Assembly (NCBI GenBank): GCA_002690405.1
Contig: NZEI01000092.1
Span: forward strand, 14,495 to 26,900
DNA: 12,406 nucleotides
Source of the DNA: Gammaproteobacteria bacterium
GTDB lineage: Bacteria > Pseudomonadota > Gammaproteobacteria > Pseudomonadales > Azotimanducaceae
Direction of reading: 5' to 3'
The notes under the pieces: generated by a model
Databases searched by the model: none
Seen by the model: the letters and a program-made list of their open reading frames with translations, nothing else
Told to the model about the DNA's origin: nothing
Position numbers and translations under genes: made by a program
In this document: positions 6,711 through 12,406 of the stretch, piece after piece
How positions within the stretch are numbered: the first letter of the stretch is position 1
How the letters are laid out: every line of letters starts with the position of its first letter

Positions 6711-7583
6711 CTAGTCGTGGGACCAGTCGATGCCGAGATTCGCGGCCGCCGCCTGCATGGTGTTCTGCAGTAACGCCACGCGAGTCATTGGTCCAACACC
6801 ACCCGGCACCGGGGTAATCCAGCCCGCAACTTCTTTCACCGCCTCGAACTGGACGTCACCATAGAGCTTGTTGTTGTCTCCACGAGTAATGCCGATATCG
6901 ATTACCGTCGCACCGGGCTTGACCCATTCAACAGGCACCAGCGCTGGTTTTCCTACAGCACTGATCAACAGATCAGCATGACGAGCTCGGGCGCCTGTAT
7001 CCTTAGTAAATTTGTGAGCCGTAGTGACGGTGCTGCCTGCCAGCAATAATTCCAAGCCCATAGGGCGACCCACATGGTTTGAGGCGCCTATGATCACCGC
7101 GTCGGTATTCTTGAAATCGGTACCAATGTGCCCCAGTAGCTGCATTACTCCCTTAGGCGTGCAGCTGCGTAGCTCTGGACGGCGCAGGGCCAGGCGCCCA
7201 ATGTTATAGGCGTGGAATCCATCCACATCCTTACTGGGCTTGATACGGTCAATGATGCGATCTTCATCAATATGCGCGGGCAGGGGTGTTTGCACCAGAA
7301 TACCGTCAATAAGCTCATCCTCGTTGAGTTGGTCGATATGATTCTCAAGGGTTGATTGCGGGGTATTCTCAGGTAAGTGAAGAGCAGTGGAGTGAACGCC
7401 GACTTGTTCACAGTCCCGGCGTTTGCCTTTGACGTAGACCTCGGACGCGGGATCATTACCGACCAGAATCACAGCCAGCCCAGGCTGGCGATGGCCCAGA
7501 GCCTGCCACTCGTCGACTACTTTGGTCAGCTCAGCACGAATCGATTTGGCGATAGCATTGCCATCAATAATTTGTGCAGCCAT
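6711..7583 (-). CDS. folD: Bifunctional methylene-THF dehydrogenase / methenyl-THF cyclohydrolase
   Basis: The 290-residue cytoplasmic protein interconverts 5,10-methylene-THF and 10-formyl-THF using NADP, supplying formyl groups for purine synthesis and initiator tRNA. The active-site segment ASEVYVKGKRRDCEQVG holds Tyr50 and Lys54, the cyclohydrolase residues in E. coli FolD. QTPLPAH follows near 98-104, then the Rossmann-type GASNHVGRPMGLELLLAG, and PGGVGPMTRVALLQNT near the C-terminus. Length matches the family (about 288). The ATG is preceded by GAGG with seven bases of spacing. It is first gene of a folD-lpxH unit and starts next to the tRNA-Pro promoter region, reading away from it. 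Confidence 0.96.
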   Translation of the reverse strand: MAAQIIDGNAIAKSIRAELTKVVDEWQALGHRQPGLAVILVGNDPASEVYVKGKRRDCEQVGVHSTALHLPENTPQSTLENHIDQLNEDELIDGILVQTPLPAHIDEDRIIDRIKPSKDVDGFHAYNIGRLALRRPELRSCTPKGVMQLLGHIGTDFKNTDAVIIGASNHVGRPMGLELLLAGSTVTTAHKFTKDTGARARHADLLISAVGKPALVPVEWVKPGATVIDIGITRGDNNKLYGDVQFEAVKEVAGWITPVPGGVGPMTRVALLQNTMQAAAANLGIDWSHD

Positions 7584-7584
7584 G

Positions 7585-7594
7585 GAGGATCCTC
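7585..7594 (-). promoter_or_regulatory. folD ribosome binding site within a 10-base palindrome
   Basis: Read on the minus strand, GAGGATCCTC precedes the folD ATG; GAGG is the ribosome site at seven bases of spacing. The ten bases form a perfect palindrome without a loop, which cannot fold as a useful hairpin, so I take it as a chance property of the site. Confidence 0.5.
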
Positions 7595-7680
7595 AAAAAA
7601 CGCTAGTTTAACTCCGCACTGGCGGAATCACTAACCCAAGAGCAGGGTATGGGTAATTTATAAAAATTGACCAACAGGGT

Positions 7681-7709
7681 TTGACCATACAAAGGCACCT
7701 CAGTATCAT
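7681..7709 (+). promoter_or_regulatory. Sigma70-type promoter of tRNA-Pro
   Basis: TTGACC at 7681-7686 and TATCAT at 7704-7709 are separated by exactly 17 bases, a near-consensus sigma70 pair. The bases after the -10 box (CGCGGGCC) are G+C rich, like the discriminators of stable RNA promoters under stringent control. Initiation is expected near 7715-7717, giving a leader of nearly 40 bases before the mature tRNA. A second TTGACCA copy lies 14 bases upstream at 7667-7673. Confidence 0.6.
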
Positions 7710-7725
7710 CGCGGGCCTTCGCAGG

Positions 7726-7743
7726 CCGTTGTATTCGCAACGG
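7726..7743 (+). repeat. Inverted repeat (hairpin) in the tRNA-Pro leader
   Basis: CCGTTG (7726-7731) and CAACGG (7738-7743) form a perfect six-pair stem with a six-base loop, ending ten bases before the mature tRNA 5' end. It may fold in the precursor transcript and aid or delay processing. It is not followed by a long T run, so it does not look like a terminator. Confidence 0.4.
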
Positions 7744-7753
7744 TTTCGATTGT

Positions 7754-7830
7754 CGGGGTATAGCGCAGTCTGGTAGCGCGCCTGCTTTGGGAGCAGGATG
7801 TCGGGAGTTCAAATCTCTCTACCCCGACCA
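7754..7830 (+). tRNA. tRNA-Pro (anticodon UGG)
   Basis: A complete 77-base cloverleaf with encoded CCA. Acceptor strand CGGGGTA (7754-7760) pairs with TACCCCG (7820-7826), with A73 as discriminator. The D stem is GCGC/GCGC, the anticodon stem CCTGC/GCAGG encloses TTTGGGA, giving anticodon TGG at 7788-7790, and the T arm is GGGAG-TTCAAAT-CTCTC with one G-U pair. The C1:G72 pair and A73 are the usual bacterial tRNA-Pro identity elements. The UGG species reads CCA and CCG, and with wobble modification often all proline codons. A good promoter lies upstream. The stop codon of the converging TonB receptor gene is one base beyond the CCA, so no terminator separates them. Confidence 0.97.
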
Positions 7831-7831
7831 C

Positions 7832-9778
7832 TTAGAATTGGATACGCACACCCGCATTTGCAATAAAGCCCTCGAGTGGCGACCAGGCGTCTACTGTCCA
7901 ATCGCCTACACTGTTTTTTGTTCTTCGTAAGAGTGGATCCGTGCGGGTTTGCCTGACGTCTAAAAGGTTCTCTAGATTGAGAAACAAGCTAATACCCCGG
8001 AGGTTTATCTCTCCCAATAATCCTACATGCAGGTAGGGCTTGCTCGTATCTCTGTAGGGGTTGTCCCACAACGACTGTTCGCCAGTGTAGTAAAGCTCAA
8101 TGCCCACGCGGCCGCGGCCATGCTGTTCCCACATCGCGACTAAACCCGCGGATTGTTTTGGGGTAAGTGCGACTTGCCGCCGCGCTGCCGTTTCATCAAG
8201 TTGCTCGGTTGCGTCAAGTGCGAGGTAACTGGCAGTGATTACAAAGGGTTCTTGACGCCAGCGAAGCAAAGCATCGATCCCGCGTGTCTGAGTTGCTTTA
8301 TTGGAGTTAATCAGGCGCACTTTTTTGTACGGTGTGGGTATTGCAGTAATTGCGTTGTCCACGGCAGACGCGAATAGGGTAATAGCGGCTTCAATGCTGC
8401 CCTCGGAATAGCCAAGATCGAGGGATGCCGTTTGCGCATGCTCAACCTCAAGATCCTCCAGAGGTGTTAATGCAAAAAGACCCGTGGCCTCGGTCTCTTC
8501 GATAAAGGGCGTTGGCGCGTAGAAACCTCGGCCCAACGACCCGCGGACGGTCCAGTTGCCAGGTCGATAAAGTAAAGAGATTCTAGGGCTCAGCTGAGCG
8601 CCGTATTGACTGTGACTGTCCCAACGAGTGCTGGCCGCAATGGAAACGTCATCCGATAGATCGTAGTCTAACTGTCCGAATAGGGCGGGCACGCGGTAGC
8701 GGTAGTCAAATTCTGGAGGCGTGTCAGCTCGGTACTGATCTATCTGATAGGCCGCACCACCCACCCAGGTCGCGCGTGACGAGTTGCGTGCGACTGAAAA
8801 CTCCAGCAGTTGTGTTTCATGACGATCCGCTTCAAGACGATCACCAAATCGGTGATCATGATCTTGCCGCATTGCAGAAGCTCGCACTGAGGCTGTCGTA
8901 TGGTCGTTTAAGGGGTGGCTGAGCTTTACCCCAGCGTCGAGCCTTCGTGTTCTTTGATCTTGGGGATAGGGGTCTCCGCTAGGCACCGTGCCATTGGATA
9001 AGGTTCCCCCACGCCGGTTCTCGGTCATCGCACCGAACGTAAGAAACCCCCGCGTGCCGCCATCGCCCTCATAGAACATTCGTGGTCGTACCGCTACGCG
9101 ATTGTAGCTTGGCATGTCGATCCATCGGTCGCCGTCGAGGTCCTGAGCAGACTGGCGACTAACGTTTGCCAAGAACGAGGTACGGATGGGGTTGCTCAGT
9201 CCTGCTTCGCCGTACGCAGACAGGTCCTGGCCGTTGCGAGTCGTGGCATTGAGTATGACTTCACCGCCGGGTTGCGACCTTGGGTATTTCGATACTAGGT
9301 TAATCACGCCGCCGAGGGCTTGCCCGCCATAAAGAGATGACGCTGCTCCTTTAATGATTTCTATCTGTCCGAGATCACTCGGGGGCACCTGTAACAGCCC
9401 AAGTGACGACGCTTGTCCGCCGTATAGGGGTAAGCCGTCGGCCAGCAGTTGTGTATAGCGACCACGCATACCATGAATTCTGACGTTCGCAGAACCCAAG
9501 GCCGGGGAGGTAACTTGAACTCTCAGCCCGCCTGTCTCATTGAGCATCATGGATATGTTACTTGGGCGCATAAGCAACTTTTCTTCCAGCTCGTGTCCGG
9601 ATAGGACTTCAACCCTGAGTGCGGCATCCTGCATGCGTCGACTGGTTCGGGTGGCTTGTACTACAACCTCCTCAAATTCCTCTGCGTGTGACTCGTGCTC
9701 GTGTTCGATTTCCGCGCTGCGAGTATTCGAGCTGAGCAATAAAAGCGAAGAAACCAGAACTGCGATATTTAGCTTCAC
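7832..9778 (-). CDS. TonB-dependent outer-membrane receptor with His/Glu-rich N-terminus
   Basis: The 648-residue receptor imports a scarce ligand across the outer membrane using energy from TonB. A signal peptide covers about 1-22 (MKLNIAVLVSSLLLLSSNTRSA). The mature N-terminus EIEHEHESHAEE carries His26, His28 and His31 among acidic residues, followed directly by a TonB-box-like EEVVVQATR (36-44), a plug domain at about 45-165 with VRIHGMRGRYTQLLADGLPLYGG and the family motif IEIIKGAASSLYGGQALGGVINLVSK, and a beta-barrel ending in the aromatic GVRIQF. His clusters here are seen in some metal-related receptors such as ZnuD, so a zinc, copper or nickel ligand is possible; a siderophore, heme or cobalamin cannot be excluded. 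The start is GTG at 9776-9778: the codon before it is an in-frame TAA, and GGAGG lies 11 bases upstream, a rather long spacing. No metal-transport partner gene is nearby. Confidence 0.93.
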   Translation of the reverse strand: MKLNIAVLVSSLLLLSSNTRSAEIEHEHESHAEEFEEVVVQATRTSRRMQDAALRVEVLSGHELEEKLLMRPSNISMMLNETGGLRVQVTSPALGSANVRIHGMRGRYTQLLADGLPLYGGQASSLGLLQVPPSDLGQIEIIKGAASSLYGGQALGGVINLVSKYPRSQPGGEVILNATTRNGQDLSAYGEAGLSNPIRTSFLANVSRQSAQDLDGDRWIDMPSYNRVAVRPRMFYEGDGGTRGFLTFGAMTENRRGGTLSNGTVPSGDPYPQDQRTRRLDAGVKLSHPLNDHTTASVRASAMRQDHDHRFGDRLEADRHETQLLEFSVARNSSRATWVGGAAYQIDQYRADTPPEFDYRYRVPALFGQLDYDLSDDVSIAASTRWDSHSQYGAQLSPRISLLYRPGNWTVRGSLGRGFYAPTPFIEETEATGLFALTPLEDLEVEHAQTASLDLGYSEGSIEAAITLFASAVDNAITAIPTPYKKVRLINSNKATQTRGIDALLRWRQEPFVITASYLALDATEQLDETAARRQVALTPKQSAGLVAMWEQHGRGRVGIELYYTGEQSLWDNPYRDTSKPYLHVGLLGEINLRGISLFLNLENLLDVRQTRTDPLLRRTKNSVGDWTVDAWSPLEGFIANAGVRIQF

Positions 9779-9815
9779 TTATTGAAGGGCCTCCGAACCA
9801 TGGGTTGCTGCTCAA

Positions 9816-9830
9816 GGTCACCAGGTTACC
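9816..9830. promoter_or_regulatory. Candidate operator: tandem GGTNACC sites
   Basis: GGTCACC and GGTTACC lie side by side with one base between, each a self-complementary GGTNACC, so the 15-base block is nearly symmetric. It lies between the divergent TonB receptor and crotonase genes, 38 bases upstream of the receptor start. I do not recognise it as a known Zur, Fur or MerR-family box. The evidence is symmetry and position only. Confidence 0.25.
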
Positions 9831-9911
9831 GAACAATGATTCCGATAACTGAAAAATTCGCGCTCAGTTTAAGTTTTTTGCGAGTCGTTTAGTGGCGCCT
9901 TTAAAGCCCGG

Positions 9912-9920
9912 TGCTAGACT
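9912..9920 (+). promoter_or_regulatory. Putative extended -10 promoter of the crotonase gene
   Basis: TGCTAGACT has the TGn extension before a TAGACT -10 box, 24 bases before the GTG start at 9945. No good -35 box lies 16-18 bases upstream, which an extended -10 can tolerate. The expected leader is short but includes the whole ribosome site. No equally good promoter was found for the divergent receptor gene. Confidence 0.35.
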
Positions 9921-9931
9921 TGGGATTTGCT

Positions 9932-9938
9932 GAGGAGG
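9932..9938 (+). promoter_or_regulatory. Strong ribosome binding site of the crotonase gene
   Basis: GAGGAGG lies six bases before GTG at 9945. It decides the start: the TTG at 9927, which would add six residues, overlaps this site and has none of its own. Confidence 0.75.
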
Positions 9939-9944
9939 TTTTTT

Positions 9945-10820
9945 GTGAAATACAAAACATTGAACTATGAAGTGCAAGACGGAATCCTGACTCTGACCCT
10001 GAATCTACCTGAGAAATTGAATGCGTTTACCTTAGAGATGGCGAGAGAATTGGTCGAGGCATTCAACCAAGCCAGCGACGATGATGAGGTTGGGGCGATT
10101 GTTGTCACAGGCGCTGGCCGAGCATTCTGTGCCGGCATGGACCTGTCTATAGAAGGCAACGTCTTTGGGCTCGATGAGAGTCAACAGCCGACGCTAGAAG
10201 ACGTTACCGAAAGGGGAGAAGAGGAGCATATCCTACATGGTGTCCGTGACGAAGGTGGTCTAGTGACCCTCGCAATTTACGAATGTAAAAAACCTGTAAT
10301 TGCAGCAGTTAATGGCGCTGCAGTGGGTATTGGTGCCACCATGACCTGTGCGATGGACATTCGACTGGTTTCCACCAAAGCGAAGGTTGGCTTTGTCTTT
10401 AATAAAATCGGTATAACGCCTGAGGCCTGCTCTAGCTGGTTCTTGCCAAGAGTGGTTGGCCTATCTACCGCCTTGGAGTGGTGCTATACGGCAGAGATTC
10501 TGGAGTCAGATACTCTTGTTGCAGCAGGCTTTGCAAAAGCCGCACACGAACCAGATGATCTGTTACCGGCGGCGTATGCCATAGCCAAGAAGATAGTGAA
10601 GCATAGCCCAGTAGCCATCGCGTTGACACGACAAATGATGTATCGCAATTCCGCACAGGAGCACCCGCGCGATGCCCATAATGTCGATTCGCTATCTATC
10701 TTTTATTCTAGTCTCGGCAGTGGAAAGGAGGGAGTTCGGTCCTTTCTTGAAAAACGCGAGGCTGTATTTAGTGATTCAGCCAAAGAAATGCCCCCGTTCT
10801 ATCCTTGGTGGAAGAGTTAA
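9945..10820 (+). CDS. Enoyl-CoA hydratase/isomerase (crotonase) superfamily protein
   Basis: The 291-residue protein, from the GTG at 9945, has the crotonase fold. The two oxyanion-hole segments are clear: RAFCAGMDLS (59-68) and NGAAVGIGATM (123-133). Aligned without gaps to rat enoyl-CoA hydratase, the catalytic pair Glu144 and Glu164 become Thr132 and Phe152. An acidic residue instead follows the conserved proline: Glu160 in GITPEACSSWFLPR (156-169). That PE-x-x-SSW signature belongs to a divergent subgroup often annotated enoyl-CoA hydratase, whose chemistry may be isomerisation, hydrolysis or another reaction through a bound thioester enolate. Residues 69-105 form an acidic insertion between the motifs. 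The C-terminus ends MPPFYPWWKS. It is divergent from the TonB receptor and convergent with an SDR gene, suggesting a catabolic locus. The substrate is unknown. Confidence 0.88.
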   Translation: MKYKTLNYEVQDGILTLTLNLPEKLNAFTLEMARELVEAFNQASDDDEVGAIVVTGAGRAFCAGMDLSIEGNVFGLDESQQPTLEDVTERGEEEHILHGVRDEGGLVTLAIYECKKPVIAAVNGAAVGIGATMTCAMDIRLVSTKAKVGFVFNKIGITPEACSSWFLPRVVGLSTALEWCYTAEILESDTLVAAGFAKAAHEPDDLLPAAYAIAKKIVKHSPVAIALTRQMMYRNSAQEHPRDAHNVDSLSIFYSSLGSGKEGVRSFLEKREAVFSDSAKEMPPFYPWWKS

Positions 10821-10863
10821 AAAGGCTGCGCCGCGGTAGAAAAAACGCTCCAAGGACGAATCG

Positions 10864-11943
10864 CTAGCGGAGGTTGGGTTCTACTAGCTTCAGGTCGATC
10901 ATGGTCTCGCCGGTTGACTTGAGCGTATCCATGACGTCGTAGGTCTTAAGGCCTAGCTCGTTTCGAACCTTATCGCAATGGGCACGGGGTGCATCGTACG
11001 GCTTACCGTACTTCTGAATCATCTCTTCATATTCCGGGAGGACGCCTCCCACTTCAATATGAGGAAACAGCTCCTGAAGGTGCTCGTGTAGCTGTTGGGC
11101 CGTGATTTCCCCTGAATCGTCCGTCGCGCACAACATATAACGTGTTCCGTTGGAAGGAATGTCACTTTCGATCATACGTGCCTGAGCTTCTCCAACATCG
11201 CGAACGTCGACAATGTTCCAAAGTGCTTGCCAGCCACGTTGGCATGGTTTACCCGCTAGCATCAGACCGAGGAAAAATTGCCAGGAGCCTTTCAGTTCAT
11301 GAATCGGGCTTAGCAGCGGCCCCAGGACGACGCACGGGTTAACGGAAATGGCCTCATAGCCGCCGTTTTCCTCAGCTGCGCGATTCACGTGGCGCTCGCA
11401 TGCCACTTTACCCATCGCATAGCCTACCTCGCCTTTGTTGACCAGATTATCCGTGTTCCAGTGCATGTCTCCTTCTCGGTTGTCGCTCGCCCAGTCGCCC
11501 TCGGTGAACTTGTGCCCAGGAGCGGCCGGGTGACCGATAGCCGCGAATGAACTCGTATAGATCAGACGTTTGATTGTTCCGGCCTTATCGATCGAATCTG
11601 TGATATTTGCAATACCCCCGACCGAGCCGTCATAAACCTCCTGGGGATTGTTGTTACCTGCATAGCCCATTGGCTGGCCGACATGCAGTACAGCGCTACA
11701 TTCCGCAAAGATGTCATCGTAACTTCCTGCTTCGAGAAGATTGGCCTGATGCAAGGTGACGGACCCTTCATATCGGCCATTCAGTCTTTTGAGAAAGTCT
11801 GTTTTGTGGGGGTTGCTTAGGTCTGTGACGCAAGCCCGGACTTCGTAACCCCGCTGCAAAAGCGAAATGACGGTGTGGGCACCGATGTAGCCCGAAGCGC
11901 CGGTTACTGCGACGGGGCCGTTGGATGATTTAACTGCAGGCAT
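10864..11943 (-). CDS. NAD(P)-dependent extended SDR (epimerase/dihydroflavonol-reductase-like)
   Basis: The 359-residue Rossmann-fold oxidoreductase has the dinucleotide motif VTGASGYIG at 13-21, the SDR serine region LIYTSSFAAIGH (127-138; Ser131 or Ser132) and the catalytic YAMGK (Tyr175, Lys179). The order and the NPCVVLGPLLSP segment after it match the extended SDRs of the dihydroflavonol reductase and 3-beta-hydroxysteroid dehydrogenase type, which reduce or oxidise carbonyl/alcohol groups. After the second strand, VTDLSN stands where NADP-using relatives have VRDPSN; loss of that arginine may shift cofactor choice, but this is weak. The ATG at 11943 has AGAGGA just upstream. It lies 75 bases downstream of the EthD-like gene on the same strand and probably shares its transcript. 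The substrate cannot be told. Confidence 0.88.
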   Translation of the reverse strand: MPAVKSSNGPVAVTGASGYIGAHTVISLLQRGYEVRACVTDLSNPHKTDFLKRLNGRYEGSVTLHQANLLEAGSYDDIFAECSAVLHVGQPMGYAGNNNPQEVYDGSVGGIANITDSIDKAGTIKRLIYTSSFAAIGHPAAPGHKFTEGDWASDNREGDMHWNTDNLVNKGEVGYAMGKVACERHVNRAAEENGGYEAISVNPCVVLGPLLSPIHELKGSWQFFLGLMLAGKPCQRGWQALWNIVDVRDVGEAQARMIESDIPSNGTRYMLCATDDSGEITAQQLHEHLQELFPHIEVGGVLPEYEEMIQKYGKPYDAPRAHCDKVRNELGLKTYDVMDTLKSTGETMIDLKLVEPNLR

Positions 11944-12018
11944 CGTTGTCCTCTGAATGTGGGCTTGAGATGTTTGTGGAGTTTACTAGGGTGGATCAGA
12001 GCACCATCTTAGCGCGAA

Positions 12019-12406
12019 TTACATTACGTGATGGTCTGTGAGTCGAGCTACCACCCGTCTCGGAGAGTTTTTGGTATCCGCAAATTTGGCAACATCCTCG
12101 GCCACTTGTCGCTTACCCTCAGAAGAATTGTAGAATTTATGCCTAAGGTCATCTTCGTTAGCAAAGCAGCAGAGGGCTAGGCCGTTCCAGTTGGCGCCCG
12201 AAAATCTGTGCATAACTGCAAGCTGATAGTAGTGCGTCATGGCGGTATGTACCTCCAGAGCAATGGGGGCATGCTTTTCGCGCCAATGCTTGTCCGCTGC
12301 CTCGGCACCAATTTCCGCATTTGCCACCATCGGAAAGATACCCACGCTCGCCGGCAGCATATCTTGGTTCAAGACGCTCAGGGGCTGGTTTAGTACCGCG
12401 CGCTCG
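12019..12406 (-). CDS. EthD-like (dimeric alpha-beta barrel) protein, 5' truncated by window edge
   Basis: The visible 128 residues are the C-terminal part of a longer protein. The frame has no stop up to base 12406: the stretch before the TTG at 12370-12372 reads ERAVLNQPLSV, so that TTG is not needed as a start. The region DKHWREKHAPIALEVHTAMTHYYQL, then WNGLALCCFANEDDLRHKFYNSSEG and DVAKFADTKNSPRRVV, follows the EthD pattern of a W-x-x-x-H-A-P strand, a tyrosine-containing strand and a late F-x-D-x-x-x-S-P helix. EthD-like ferredoxin-fold proteins occur in ether, polyketide and aromatic degradation loci, with roles ranging from enzyme to binding protein. Upstream sequence may hold a first copy of the domain, since two-domain EthD proteins exist. 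It is followed by the SDR gene. Confidence 0.75.
   Translation of the reverse strand, partial: ERAVLNQPLSVLNQDMLPASVGIFPMVANAEIGAEAADKHWREKHAPIALEVHTAMTHYYQLAVMHRFSGANWNGLALCCFANEDDLRHKFYNSSEGKRQVAEDVAKFADTKNSPRRVVARLTDHHVM

Noticed and set aside
7603..7812. Minus-strand open frame of 69 codons across the folD-tRNA gap
   Set aside because: It runs antisense through most of the tRNA-Pro gene and its promoter, has no ribosome site or recognisable motif, and is explained by chance.
7805..7830. Attachment-site repeat of the tRNA-Pro 3' end
   Set aside because: I scanned the rest of the window for a second copy of the T-arm/acceptor sequence and saw none; no integrase gene is present either.
9540..9785. 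Plus-strand 81-codon open frame opposite the TonB receptor N-terminus
   Set aside because: It is a Ser/Thr/Cys-rich shadow of the receptor gene in the antisense frame and has no independent support.
9927..9944. TTG at 9927 as the crotonase start (adds MLRRFF)
   Set aside because: Those bases contain the GAGGAGG ribosome site for the GTG at 9945, and the family N-terminus starts naturally at MKYKTLNYEV.
10821..10863. Possible bidirectional terminator between crotonase and SDR genes
   Set aside because: There is an A run after a G+C-rich patch, but only a four-pair stem with a wobble can be drawn, so no terminator is called.

Overview
The window looks like chromosomal DNA of a gammaproteobacterium, probably a free-living aquatic one. 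The evidence is gene content and order: trpB-trpA followed by folC-(SPOR/DedD protein)-cvpA-purF, a miaE-type tRNA hydroxylase, lpxH for lipid A (hence a Gram-negative), folD, and a TonB-dependent receptor. Assignment below class level is not possible from the sequence alone. Base composition looks even by eye across the window.

Region 1 (1-6005, + strand) is one tightly packed run of eight genes: trpB (3' end only), trpA, folC, a SPOR-domain membrane protein, cvpA, purF, a DUF1289 protein and miaE. Junctions are 1-4 base overlaps or gaps of under 35 bases, with no internal terminator or convincing promoter, so it reads as one transcription unit using translational coupling. It joins the last steps of tryptophan synthesis, folate polyglutamylation, the first step of purine synthesis, envelope/division functions and tRNA modification. 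The accD gene, often found between trpA and folC in this neighbourhood, is absent.

Region 2 (5977-7583, - strand) is a two-gene unit, folD-lpxH, convergent with miaE; the miaE and lpxH 3' ends overlap by 29 bases. Upstream of folD is a 170-base intergenic segment holding a strong-looking promoter for a tRNA-Pro(UGG) gene on the + strand (7754-7830).

Region 3 (7832-12406) has a more accessory character. A TonB-dependent outer-membrane receptor with a His/Glu-rich mature N-terminus (- strand) ends one base from the tRNA 3' end. A divergent crotonase-superfamily gene (+ strand) lacks both classical hydratase glutamates. Facing it are an extended-SDR dehydrogenase and, upstream of that, the C-terminal part of an EthD-like protein that runs off the window edge (both - strand). 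Crotonase, SDR and EthD-like proteins together suggest part of a catabolic gene cluster for an unknown CoA-activated or cyclic substrate; that is inference.

I see no CRISPR array, insertion sequence, phage gene or clearly novel multi-gene system. The most interesting points are the unusual TrpA active-site residues, a five-codon ORF linking purF to the DUF1289 gene, the DUF1289-MiaE pairing, the glutamate-less crotonase with its SDR/EthD neighbours, and the tRNA-Pro boundary.
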